This document shows positions 34,736 to 44,839 of a stretch of 64,000 bases of DNA, in pieces. Under the pieces are notes generated by a model. It was not told the origin of the DNA. It ran no database searches and saw nothing but the letters and a program-made list of their open reading frames with translations. The DNA lies in contig UVIF01000023.1 in assembly GCA_900596015.1 (NCBI GenBank), forward strand, positions 434,001-498,000. The letters run 5' to 3'. Position 1 is the first letter of the stretch; every line of letters starts with the position of its first letter. The position numbers and the translations under genes were made by a program. This stretch comes from Pseudomonas viridiflava (GTDB taxonomy: Bacteria > Pseudomonadota > Gammaproteobacteria > Pseudomonadales > Pseudomonadaceae).

Positions 34736-34964
34736 GGAAAGAAGATTCATCGTTGAGCGAATAGAAGTGGTGGGTTGACCTTGTGACCGAATTTTGACTC
34801 GGTCGCCGCATGACCTTGACTATCGGCAAAACGGTGTTACAAACAGTAGAACCCACATTGGGGAAGAAAGGTCCGCGCAGTCAACCAAATTTTTTCAATC
34901 GGTTGTGTTGCGCATGAAGTGGATGATACTCCAGAGCTGGAGTCCTTTGCAGAGGGATATGGGT

Positions 34965-35249
34965 ATGCGCAGTGGTAAAGTCAAGTGGTTCAACAATGCC
35001 AAGGGCTACGGCTTCATTATCGAAGACGGTCAGACCGAGGATCTTTTCGCCCATTTTTCCGCCATTACCATGGAGGGTTACAAGACGCTGAAGGCCGGCC
35101 AGGCCGTCGCTTTCGAGATTATCCAGGGCCCCAAGGGCCTGCACGCCGTAAAGATCCAGGCAGCGGAGGCCGCAATCACGCAGGCGGAAGTCACGCAAGC
35201 CAGCGTTGCGACGACCAGTGACGAGACCCGAGAGTCCGCGAACGCATGA
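34965..35249 (+). CDS. cspD: Cold-shock-domain protein CspD
   Basis: A 94-residue protein. Residues ~3-65 form the cold-shock OB fold with the nucleic-acid motifs KGYGFI (RNP1-like) and LFAHFSAI (RNP2-like), as in CspD, which inhibits DNA replication in E. coli stationary phase. The last ~28 residues are a low-complexity Ala/Thr/Glu tail (AEAAITQAEVTQASVATTSD). The start at 34965 has GAGGG eight bases ahead; the ATG at 34959 is too close to it. It lies divergent from clpS, a conserved pairing. Confidence 0.95.
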   Translation: MRSGKVKWFNNAKGYGFIIEDGQTEDLFAHFSAITMEGYKTLKAGQAVAFEIIQGPKGLHAVKIQAAEAAITQAEVTQASVATTSDETRESANA

Positions 35250-35686
35250 TCGCGGCGCAGGAACAGTGATCGCGAGCAAGCGTTCCTCGGGCGCATGCCG
35301 GGCAACGTGAGCGCTTGCTCGCCGTCATTGCTGCGAACTTGCACCCGCACAGGCCATCCACACGGATGGCCTGTTTCGTTTCCGGCAGCTGCCGACCCAC
35401 CCAGCTTTGTGCCCCCTACACAGTATTCATCGCTGCGACCAGTGGTATACTGCCGCAGTGACCGCAGGGTCACTCTGGTCGGACCGGTCCGCCCGCGTGC
35501 GCTGCCCATGCAAGTCGCGAGAGGGCCGCTGTCGCCGGTCGACCGCTTGACGCTCTACTGATGCATCCCACATCACCGCGACCAATGCTCGATTTTTCGC
35601 CTCATTGATGACAACGAGCGAAAGCGCCTATCCTGCGCATCTCGAGATTCTGTGCACGCTCAGCAAAGAAGAGAGTTAATTCGATT
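35250..35686. other. cspD-idh spacer, 437 bp, structured and with candidate promoter
   Basis: No coding region is evident. Features visible are: an 11-bp perfect stem (35272-35282 with 35312-35322) enclosing a 29-base loop; the terminator hairpin at 35349-35374; a TATACT -10-like hexamer near 35446-35451 followed by GTGACC/GGTCAC (6-bp hairpin) and the palindrome GGACCGGTCC. The last part is the idh leader. In P. aeruginosa and P. putida, as I remember them, the dimeric isocitrate dehydrogenase gene icd sits next to idh; none is here. Confidence 0.6.
35349..35380 (+). terminator. Terminator downstream of cspD
   Basis: A perfect 11-bp stem (ACAGGCCATCC/GGATGGCCTGT) with a 4-base ACAC loop, followed by TTCGTTT. 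It begins 100 bases after the cspD stop, leaving a long, structured 3' region. Confidence 0.75.
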
Positions 35687-37915
<2,229 letters not shown>

Positions 37916-37936
37916 GGTTTGAATCGGTAACACCCC

Positions 37937-37968
37937 CAGCCCTGGCCTCGTGCCGGGGCTGACTTTTT
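37937..37968 (+). terminator. Terminator after idh
   Basis: A 10-bp stem (CAGCCCTGGC with GCCGGGGCTG, one G-T pair), 5-base loop and ACTTTTT tail, beginning 22 bases after the idh stop. Confidence 0.85.
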
Positions 37969-37988
37969 CTGGCATCCGCGATCTCTCG

Positions 37989-38180
37989 CAGGAGCGGTCA
38001 TCGGCCGCGAAAGGAGCAACGCGTATTGGCTGATGCACCGCGGCGCCTGGTTCGCGGCCACGGACCGCTCCTACGCAAGATCGCATGCACCCGTAGGAGC
38101 GGTCATCGGCCGCGAAAAGGGCAACGCGAATTGGCTGATGCACCGCGGCGCCTGGTTCGCGGCCACGGACCGCTCCTACG
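37989..38180. repeat. Tandem pair of REP inverted-repeat units, class 3
   Basis: Two nearly identical units, 37989-38075 and 38093-38180, lie between idh and the Nudix gene. Each is bounded by inverted arms (GTAGGAGCGGTCATCGGCCG on the left, its degenerate complement GCGGCCACGGACCGCTCCTA on the right). The unit differs from classes 1 and 2 by sequence, and also occurs at 43583-43712. The near identity of the two copies suggests recent duplication. Confidence 0.88.
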
Positions 38181-38207
38181 AGGGGTCCATCAATGGGAGA
38201 TTCCATC

Positions 38208-38648
38208 ATGACCTGGCAACCTCATATTACTGTCGCCACCATCATCGAGGACCGCGGGCGCTTTCTGTTCGTCGAGGAAATGAAAGGCGGTCGACTGGTT
38301 CTCAACCAGCCGGCAGGCCATCTGGATCCTGACGAAAACCTCATGCAGGCCGCCTTGCGCGAAACCCTCGAGGAAACCGCCTGGGACGTCGAGCTGACCG
38401 GCGTGGTCGGCATCTACCTGTATACCGCACCCAGCAATGGCGTGACCTACCAGCGCATCTGCTTCAGCGCTCGGCCCTTGCACCTGAACCCCGAGCGCGA
38501 GCTGGATCCCGACATCAGCGGTACCACCTGGCTGAACCGCGACGAGCTCGCCGCCCAAGGGCATCGGCTGCGCAGCGAGTTGGTCATGCAGTGCCTGGAC
38601 GACTACCTGACACGCCCCCTGCACAGCCTGGAGCTGATTCGCACCTGA
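38208..38648 (+). CDS. Nudix hydrolase, NudJ-like phosphatase
   Basis: A 146-residue Nudix-fold pyrophosphohydrolase, in the branch of E. coli NudJ (HMP-PP / nucleotide phosphatase). The Nudix box starts at Gly37 (GHLDPDENLMQAALRETLEE); the usual glycine after REXXEEX is alanine at 58 (EETAWDV), which is seen in this branch. The ATG at 38208 has GGAG eight bases upstream, while 38193 has none. It lies directly before mnmA, a conserved gene order. Confidence 0.92.
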   Translation: MTWQPHITVATIIEDRGRFLFVEEMKGGRLVLNQPAGHLDPDENLMQAALRETLEETAWDVELTGVVGIYLYTAPSNGVTYQRICFSARPLHLNPERELDPDISGTTWLNRDELAAQGHRLRSELVMQCLDDYLTRPLHSLELIRT

Positions 38649-38707
38649 GCGTTTTCCAACGCACCCTGTTAGAATCGCGTCCTTTTCAGAGGCCCCATCG
38701 AATTCCT

Positions 38708-39829
38708 ATGCGTGAGCCAGCTCCCCGCCACTGTGCAAAGCAGCGCGTCATCGTCGGCATGTCCGGCGGCGTCGACTCGTCCGTGTCCGCCCTTCTGCTG
38801 ATGGAGCAGGGTTACCACGTGGAAGGCCTGTTCATGAAGAACTGGGAAGAAGACGACGGAACCGAATACTGCACGGCGCGCGAGGACCTGGCGGATGCCC
38901 AGGCCGTTTGCGACAAGCTGGGCATCAAGCTGCACACCGCCAACTTCGCCGCGGAATACTGGGACAACGTCTTCGAGCACTTCCTCGAGGAATACAAGGC
39001 CGGCCGCACGCCGAACCCGGACATCCTGTGCAACCGCGAGATCAAGTTCAAGGCGTTCCTGGACTACGCGCTGATGCTGGGCGCCGACCTGATCGCCACC
39101 GGTCACTACGTGCGTCGCCGCGACATCGACGGGCAGACGCAACTGCTCAAGGGCCTGGACCCGAACAAGGACCAGAGCTACTTCCTGCACGCCGTCGGCG
39201 GTGAGCAGATCGCTCGCACGCTGTTTCCCGTAGGCGAGCTGGAAAAGCCCGAAGTCCGCGCGATCGCCGAGATGCACGGTCTGGCGACCGCCAAGAAAAA
39301 GGATTCCACCGGTATCTGCTTCATCGGCGAACGACGCTTCAGCGACTTTCTCAAGCAGTACCTGCCGGCACAGCCAGGCGAGATCAAGACCACCAGCGGC
39401 GAGGTCATCGGCCGTCACCACGGCTTGATGTACCACACCATCGGCCAGCGCCAGGGGCTGGGTATCGGCGGCCTCAAGGACGCCGGTGACGACCCGTGGT
39501 ATGTGCTGGCCAAGGACCTGGTCGCCAACGAACTGATCGTGGGCCAGGGCAATGAACACCCGATGCTGTTTTCCCGCGCCCTGCTCGCTTCGGAAATCTA
39601 CTGGGTGAACCCGGTGGACCTGGCCGAGCCGCGGCGCCTGACGGCCAAGGTGCGCTACCGGCAAGCCGACCAGGCGTGCACCCTGGAACAGACCGCCGAG
39701 GGCTATCGCGCGGTGTTCGACGAAGCTCAGCGAGCGGTCACCCCTGGCCAGTCCGTGGTGTTCTACGACGGCGAAATCTGCCTGGGTGGCGGCGTCATCG
39801 AAGTCGCCGAGCCCTGGAGCCAGCCATGA
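38708..39829 (+). CDS. mnmA: tRNA-specific 2-thiouridylase
   Basis: A 373-residue enzyme that thiolates U34 of tRNA-Glu, -Gln and -Lys. The ATP-binding P-loop VGMSGGVDSSVSALL is near residue 16, and the catalytic cysteines are Cys108 (NPDILCNRE) and Cys204 (DSTGICFIG). The long N-terminal extension to 38591 lacks similarity, so the start is 38708. Its stop overlaps the hflD start by four bases (ATGA). Confidence 0.97.
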   Translation: MREPAPRHCAKQRVIVGMSGGVDSSVSALLLMEQGYHVEGLFMKNWEEDDGTEYCTAREDLADAQAVCDKLGIKLHTANFAAEYWDNVFEHFLEEYKAGRTPNPDILCNREIKFKAFLDYALMLGADLIATGHYVRRRDIDGQTQLLKGLDPNKDQSYFLHAVGGEQIARTLFPVGELEKPEVRAIAEMHGLATAKKKDSTGICFIGERRFSDFLKQYLPAQPGEIKTTSGEVIGRHHGLMYHTIGQRQGLGIGGLKDAGDDPWYVLAKDLVANELIVGQGNEHPMLFSRALLASEIYWVNPVDLAEPRRLTAKVRYRQADQACTLEQTAEGYRAVFDEAQRAVTPGQSVVFYDGEICLGGGVIEVAEPWSQP

Positions 39830-40446
39830 ACAATCTGCAGGAACAATTGGTAGCGCTGGGCGCGGTGTTCCAGGCCGCGGTGCTGGTCGACCGGATCGCC
39901 AAGACCGGTTCCGCCGCCGAGGCCGACGTCGCCTGCCTGCTGGGCAGCCTGCTGGTGGTCGATCCGCAGAACACGCTCGAAGTGTTCGGCGGCGACGACA
40001 GCCACCTGCGCGAAGGTTATGGCGCGCTGTCCAGCGCGCTGGAGCGGGACCCGGGCAGCCTGCAGCGCGAGCCGCTGCGCTACGCACTGTCGATGCTGGG
40101 TCTGGAGCGGCAGCTGGCCAAGCGCGGCGAGATGCTGGAGATCATCGGCAAGCGCATCCCGCAGATCCAGAACCAGGTCGAGCACTTCGGCCAGGGCCAT
40201 GAAAACGTCATCGCCGCTACGGGTGCGCTGTACCAGGACACCCTGAGCACACTGCGCCAGCGCATCCAGGTACACGGCGACACGCGCCACCTGCAGCAAC
40301 CCAACAATGCTTCGAAGATTCGTGCCCTGCTGTTGGCCGGTATCCGCGCCGCGCGCCTGTGGCGACAGTTGGGTGGTCATCGCTGGCAGCTGGTGATCAG
40401 CCGCCGCAAGTTGTTGCGCGAGCTGTACCCCCTGATGCGCGGATGA
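39826..40446 (+). CDS. hflD: High-frequency lysogenization protein HflD homologue
   Basis: A 206-residue, mostly helical cytosolic protein at the inner membrane face; in E. coli HflD affects phage lambda lysis-lysogeny by binding CII. The family pattern (MNNLQEQLVALGAVFQAAVL, then LERDPGSLQREPLRYALSML) is intact. Translation is coupled to mnmA through the ATGA overlap. The native role in Pseudomonas is unknown. A terminator-like hairpin and the purB promoter follow. Confidence 0.93.
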   Translation: MNNLQEQLVALGAVFQAAVLVDRIAKTGSAAEADVACLLGSLLVVDPQNTLEVFGGDDSHLREGYGALSSALERDPGSLQREPLRYALSMLGLERQLAKRGEMLEIIGKRIPQIQNQVEHFGQGHENVIAATGALYQDTLSTLRQRIQVHGDTRHLQQPNNASKIRALLLAGIRAARLWRQLGGHRWQLVISRRKLLRELYPLMRG

Positions 40447-40450
40447 ATGA

Positions 40451-40487
40451 CCGGAGGGTTGGCCCGCGCCGCCCAACCGGCTTTTTT
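40451..40487 (+). terminator. Terminator between hflD and purB
   Basis: A GGTTGG/CCAACC stem (40457-40462 with 40473-40478) with GC-rich loop and a run of six T. Confidence 0.7.
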
Positions 40488-40491
40488 CATG

Positions 40492-40497
40492 TATAAT
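40492..40497 (+). promoter_or_regulatory. purB: Likely purB -10 element
   Basis: A perfect TATAAT lies 39 bases before the purB start and directly after the hflD terminator. No clear -35 was found at 16-18 bp. Confidence 0.5.
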
Positions 40498-40535
40498 TCG
40501 CGCCCTTTTAAAAGCCCGACTGTCCGAGAATACCC

Positions 40536-41906
40536 ATGCAGCTTTCTTCGCTCACTGCGGTTTCCCCTGTAGACGGCCGCTACGCCGGCAAAACCCAGGC
40601 CCTTCGCACCATTTTCAGCGAGTACGGCCTGATTCGCTTCCGCGCTCTGGTCGAAGTGCGCTGGTTGCAGCGCCTGGCCGCGCACCCGCAAATCGCCGAA
40701 GTACCGGCTTTCTCGGCAGAGGCCAACGCCGTACTGGATGTGCTTGCCAGTGATTTCGCCCTGGAGCACGCCGAGCGCGTCAAGGAAATCGAGCGCACCA
40801 CCAACCACGACGTCAAGGCCATCGAGTACCTGCTCAAGGAGCAGGCGGCCAAGCTGCCGGAACTGGCCAAGGTCAGCGAGTTCATCCATTTCGCCTGCAC
40901 CAGCGAGGACATCAACAACCTGTCCCACGCCCTGATGCTGCGCGAAGGCCGCGACGACGTGATGCTGCCGCTGATGCGCCAGATCGCCGAGTCGATCCGC
41001 GAGCTGGCCCATCGCTTCGCCGACGTGCCGATGCTGTCGCGCACCCATGGCCAGCCGGCTTCGCCGACGACCCTGGGCAAGGAACTGGCGAACGTGGTGT
41101 ACCGCCTGGAGCGGCAGATCGCCCAGGTGGCCGCCGTGCCTTTGCTGGGCAAGATCAACGGCGCGGTGGGCAACTACAATGCGCACCTGTCGGCCTACCC
41201 GCAGATCGACTGGGAAGCCAATGCCCGCGCCTTCATCGAAGACGAACTGGGGCTGGGCTTCAATCCCTACACCACGCAGATCGAGCCGCACGACTACATC
41301 GCAGAGCTGTTCGACGCCATCGCGCGCTTCAACACCATCCTCATCGACTTCGATCGTGACATCTGGGGCTATATCTCCCTGGGCTATTTCAAGCAGCGCA
41401 CCATCGCTGGCGAAATCGGCTCCTCGACGATGCCGCACAAGGTCAACCCGATCGACTTCGAAAACTCCGAAGGGAACCTGGGTATTGCCAACGCGCTGTT
41501 CCAGCACCTGGCGAGCAAGCTGCCGATCTCGCGCTGGCAGCGCGACCTGACCGACTCCACCGTACTGCGCAACCTGGGCGTGGGCTTCGCTCACAGCGTC
41601 ATCGCGTACGAGGCAAGTCTTAAGGGAATCAGCAAGTTAGAGATCAATACTCAGAAAATAGCTGAAGATCTGGATGCCTGTTGGGAAGTGCTCGCCGAGC
41701 CGATCCAGACGGTCATGCGCCGCTACGACATCGAGAATCCGTACGAGAAGCTCAAGGAGCTGACCCGCGGCAAGGGCATTGGCCCACAAGCTCTGCAGAC
41801 CTTCATCGACGGGCTGGACATGCCTGACCAGGCCAAAGCCGAGCTCAAGCAACTGACGCCGGCCAATTACATAGGCAATGCGGCTGCTCAGGCCAAGCGC
41901 GTCTGA
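40536..41906 (+). CDS. purB: Adenylosuccinate lyase
   Basis: A 456-residue enzyme of the fumarase/aspartase superfamily that releases fumarate from SAICAR and adenylosuccinate in purine synthesis. The superfamily signature GSSTMPHKVNPIDFEN is present, as are the histidine regions RTTNHDVKAIEYLLK and RTHGQPASPTTLGK. Length is that of the E. coli-like form. It follows hflD in the conserved mnmA-hflD-purB order and has its own promoter and terminator. Confidence 0.98.
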   Translation: MQLSSLTAVSPVDGRYAGKTQALRTIFSEYGLIRFRALVEVRWLQRLAAHPQIAEVPAFSAEANAVLDVLASDFALEHAERVKEIERTTNHDVKAIEYLLKEQAAKLPELAKVSEFIHFACTSEDINNLSHALMLREGRDDVMLPLMRQIAESIRELAHRFADVPMLSRTHGQPASPTTLGKELANVVYRLERQIAQVAAVPLLGKINGAVGNYNAHLSAYPQIDWEANARAFIEDELGLGFNPYTTQIEPHDYIAELFDAIARFNTILIDFDRDIWGYISLGYFKQRTIAGEIGSSTMPHKVNPIDFENSEGNLGIANALFQHLASKLPISRWQRDLTDSTVLRNLGVGFAHSVIAYEASLKGISKLEINTQKIAEDLDACWEVLAEPIQTVMRRYDIENPYEKLKELTRGKGIGPQALQTFIDGLDMPDQAKAELKQLTPANYIGNAAAQAKRV

Positions 41907-41926
41907 CAGTAGCCAACGACGCTTCG

Positions 41927-41952
41927 ACGCCCGGCTTCGCCGGGCGTTTTTA
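41927..41952 (+). terminator. Terminator after purB
   Basis: A 9-bp perfect stem (ACGCCCGGC/GCCGGGCGT) with a TTC loop and five T's, 20 bases after the purB stop. Confidence 0.92.
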
Positions 41953-41990
41953 TTCCGGTTATAAAAGCAATATAATTCAGCAGGTTACAC

Positions 41991-43160
41991 ATGAAAGCTA
42001 ATACCCCACTTCAAATACTGGGCGGCCTGACTGCCGCTGAATTTCTCCGCGATTACTGGCAGAAGAAACCCCTGCTGGTACGCCAGGCCTTCACCGATTT
42101 CGAAAACCCGCTGAGCGCCGATGAACTCGCCGGCCTGGCGCTCGAGGAAGAAGTCGAGTCGCGGATCGTCATCGAACACGGCGCCCAGCCGTGGGAGATG
42201 CGCCGTGGGCCCTTTGCCGAGGATGAATTCAGCAAGCTGCCTGAAACCGAGTGGACCCTGCTGGTCCAGGCTGTTGACCAGTTCGTTCCGGAAGTCGCCG
42301 AGCTGCTCGAGCACTTCCGCTTCCTGCCCAGCTGGCGCATCGATGACGTCATGATCAGCTTTGCCGCACCAGGCGGCGGCGTCGGTCCGCACTTCGACAA
42401 CTACGATGTGTTCCTGCTGCAGGGGCTGGGCAAGCGCAACTGGAAAGTCGGACAGATGTGCGATTCGCAGAGCCCGCTGCTCGATCACGCGGATCTGCGC
42501 ATCCTGGCCGACTTCCAGCAGAGCGAAGAGTGGACTCTGGAGCCCGGCGACATGCTCTATCTGCCGCCGCGCCTGGCCCATTGCGGCGTTGCCGTGGACG
42601 ATTGCATGACCTATTCGGTCGGTTTCCGTGCCCCGAGCGCTGCCGAAGTGCTGACCCACTTCACCGACTTCCTCAGCCAGTTCCTGCCGGACGAAGAGCG
42701 CTACAGCGACGCCGATGCAGTGCCTGCGGCCGACCCGCACCAGATCCAGCACGACGCGCTGGATCGCCTCAAGCGCCTGCTGGCCGAGCACATGAGTGAC
42801 GAGCGACTGCTGCTGACCTGGTTTGGCCAATTCATGACCGAGCCGCGCTATCCGGAGCTGGTCGCCGGCGAAGACATGGCCGAGGCCGATCTGCTTGCCG
42901 AACTGGAACAGGGTGCGCTGCTGGTGCGTAACCCGAGCGCCCGCCTGGCCTGGTCGGAAGTCGACGAAGACCTGCTGTTGTTCGCCAGTGGCCAGAGCCG
43001 CTTGCTGCCCGGCGAACTGCGCGATCTGTTGAAGCTGATCTGCGCGGCCGATGCCTTGCACATCGACAACCTGGGCCCATGGATGAACGACGAACAAGGC
43101 CGCGCGCTGCTGTGTGAACTGGTGAAGCAAGGGAGCCTGGGGTTCGCCATCGATGAATAG
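41991..43160 (+). CDS. Ribosomal oxygenase RoxA (50S L16 arginine 3-hydroxylase, YcfD-like)
   Basis: A 389-residue JmjC-type 2-oxoglutarate/Fe(II) oxygenase that hydroxylates an arginine of ribosomal protein L16. The iron ligands are His134 and Asp136 (GPHFDNYDVF) and His197 (PPRLAHCGV). The N-terminal cupin and C-terminal winged-helix-like region give the length of E. coli YcfD. The stop overlaps the start of the following GNAT gene by eight bases. Confidence 0.93.
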   Translation: MKANTPLQILGGLTAAEFLRDYWQKKPLLVRQAFTDFENPLSADELAGLALEEEVESRIVIEHGAQPWEMRRGPFAEDEFSKLPETEWTLLVQAVDQFVPEVAELLEHFRFLPSWRIDDVMISFAAPGGGVGPHFDNYDVFLLQGLGKRNWKVGQMCDSQSPLLDHADLRILADFQQSEEWTLEPGDMLYLPPRLAHCGVAVDDCMTYSVGFRAPSAAEVLTHFTDFLSQFLPDEERYSDADAVPAADPHQIQHDALDRLKRLLAEHMSDERLLLTWFGQFMTEPRYPELVAGEDMAEADLLAELEQGALLVRNPSARLAWSEVDEDLLLFASGQSRLLPGELRDLLKLICAADALHIDNLGPWMNDEQGRALLCELVKQGSLGFAIDE

Positions 43161-43578
43161 CGTCGAAGTACGCGTGGCGGACTGGCACAAGGACAATCGA
43201 GATATCCGGCGCATTCGCGAGGCGGTGTTCATCGCCGAGCAGGCGATTCCGGCCGAGCTGGAATGGGACGAGGACGATCTGAGCGCCGTGCACTTCCTGG
43301 CCGTCGAAGGCGACTACGCAGTAGGCACTGCCCGCCTGCTCGCCGACGGTGAGATCGGTCGGGTGTCCGTGCTCAAGGATTGGCGCGGGCTGAGGGTGGG
43401 CGACAAGTTGCTGCAAGCGGTCATCGCCCATGCCAGTGCGCTGGGCCTGCACGAGCAGAAGCTCAGCGCCCAGGTGCACGCCACGGCGTTCTACGAACAC
43501 CATGGCTTTCGCATCGTCAGCGGTGAGTTTCTCGAAGCTGGCTTGCCTCATGTGGACATGGTCCGCAGTCCAGGCTGA
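43153..43578 (+). CDS. GNAT-family N-acetyltransferase
   Basis: A 141-residue single-domain acetyltransferase. Motif A is GRVSVLKDWRGLRVGDKLLQ with the acetyl-CoA pyrophosphate loop, and the C-terminal ATAFYEHHGF is the tyrosine-containing motif B region. It resembles the ElaA/YjcF-type GNATs (FIAEQAIPAELEWDEDD near residue 25). The start codon lies inside the RoxA gene (8-bp overlap), so it is translated with it; the substrate is unknown, but the pairing is suggestive of a protein-modification role. Confidence 0.88.
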   Translation: MNSVEVRVADWHKDNRDIRRIREAVFIAEQAIPAELEWDEDDLSAVHFLAVEGDYAVGTARLLADGEIGRVSVLKDWRGLRVGDKLLQAVIAHASALGLHEQKLSAQVHATAFYEHHGFRIVSGEFLEAGLPHVDMVRSPG

Positions 43579-43582
43579 CCAC

Positions 43583-43712
43583 GTGTGAGCGTGGTCGTCG
43601 GCCGCGAACGGCGCATCGTGATACGCCTGCGGGACTGCGGCGACCCTTTCGCGGCCACTGACCGCTCCTACGGAGGCTCGCATCCGTCTTCGAGCGGTCA
43701 GCACCCGCGAAA
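43583..43712. repeat. Degenerate class 3 REP cluster
   Basis: Three REP-like arms lie between the GNAT gene and the secretin-like gene: about 43585-43609 (GTCGTCGGCCGCGAA core), 43648-43671 (TTCGCGGCCACTGACCGCTC) and 43691-43711 (GAGCGGTCAGCACCCGCGAA). They match the class 3 unit at 37989-38180 but are more diverged. Confidence 0.7.
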
Positions 43713-43800
43713 TGGGCGACGCGGTTCGGCTGATACACTGCATCCTGTACTTTGAGCGCATGCCATACTTGTCCGCACATCCAATGCGGAGATCACGGAC

Positions 43801-44556
43801 ATGCCGCTGCACCTTCTGCTCGCCAGCCTGCTGTTATGCCTGATGCCCAGTGCCCAAGCGGCTACCCAGGTCATGCCCCTTCACTATCGCACCAGTGCCG
43901 ATATCCTCCCCATCGCCCAACAACTGGTGGGCCGTGAAGGCACCGTCGCGGCCTATGGCAACCAACTGGTGGTCAACGCCGAGCCCGACAAGCTGGACGA
44001 GCTCACTGCATTGCTCGAGCAATTGGACAAGCCGGCGCGACGCCTGCTGATCAGCGTCGACACCAGCGACAGCAACACCGCCAACCAGCGCGGTTATCGC
44101 GTCAACGGCGCAGGCACTACGCGCATCATCCAGTACGGCACCGACAACCGCAGCGGCGGTGTGCAACAGGTACAAGCCAGCGAAGGCAGCCCGGCACTCA
44201 TCCAGATCGGCCAAAGCGTACCCTTGACCACCGCCGGTACGGATGGCTACGGCCGCCTGCAAGCGCAGACCGAGTATCGCGATGTCACCCAGGGCTTCTA
44301 CGTCACCGCCAGCCTGACTGGCGATGTAGTACACCTGAATATCGCTACAAAAAACGACCGATTGAGCCAGGAACGGGCCGACGTGGTCAACGTGCAAAGT
44401 ACGCAATCGACCCTCAGCGGCCGGCTCGGCGAATGGATCACGGTGGCGGGCATGAACGAGCATTCGAGCATCAATCAACAGGGCATCGCCCGACAATACA
44501 GCACCCAGGGGCGTAACGACACGACCGTTCGGGTAAAGGTCGACACTCTTGATTGA
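43801..44556 (+). CDS. Secretin-like small periplasmic/outer-membrane protein
   Basis: A 251-residue secreted protein. A signal peptide (MPLHLLLASLLLCLMPSAQA) is followed by an N1-type secretin domain (residues ~25-80: LHYRTSADILPIAQQLVGRE and VVNAEPDKLDELTALLEQLD) and then a shortened C-terminal portion with GSPALIQIGQSVPL and TQGFYVTASL, which recall the start of a secretin beta-domain. At this length there is no room for a full 60-strand gate and no partner secretion genes are nearby. Pseudomonas homologues are often called NolW-like. Function unknown. Confidence 0.8.
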   Translation: MPLHLLLASLLLCLMPSAQAATQVMPLHYRTSADILPIAQQLVGREGTVAAYGNQLVVNAEPDKLDELTALLEQLDKPARRLLISVDTSDSNTANQRGYRVNGAGTTRIIQYGTDNRSGGVQQVQASEGSPALIQIGQSVPLTTAGTDGYGRLQAQTEYRDVTQGFYVTASLTGDVVHLNIATKNDRLSQERADVVNVQSTQSTLSGRLGEWITVAGMNEHSSINQQGIARQYSTQGRNDTTVRVKVDTLD

Positions 44557-44642
44557 GCCTAAGCCACGACAGCGCTGCCCCTATCGCGAATCGGCGACCG
44601 CAGCCTCGAAAACTGACTCTACAGTCGCGGAATCGGCAAATA

Positions 44643-44668
44643 TGTAGTGCTTTATAATTTTCACTACA
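44643..44668. promoter_or_regulatory. aceA: aceA promoter -10 inside an inverted repeat
   Basis: TGTAGTG (44643-44649) and CACTACA (44662-44668) form a perfect 7-bp inverted repeat with a 12-base spacer that contains TATAAT at 44653-44658, the likely -10. The arms resemble operators of RpiR-family regulators (HexR, RccR), the latter being known to control glyoxylate-shunt genes in Pseudomonas. Identity of the binder is an inference. Confidence 0.6.
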
Positions 44669-44839
44669 AAACGTTTGACGTGCAGAAAATCCATGGGGCA
44701 TGATGGCCTCGCCCTCACCGGTCCGCGTCTCTGCCAACCAGGCAAGCGCGGCGCTTGGTCAGGGCCGACCGGCAGTTCGGCACAAGCAGCGCCTGGCGCA
44801 GCAACCCCATCATCGAACCTATGCACGAGGTTTATCTCC

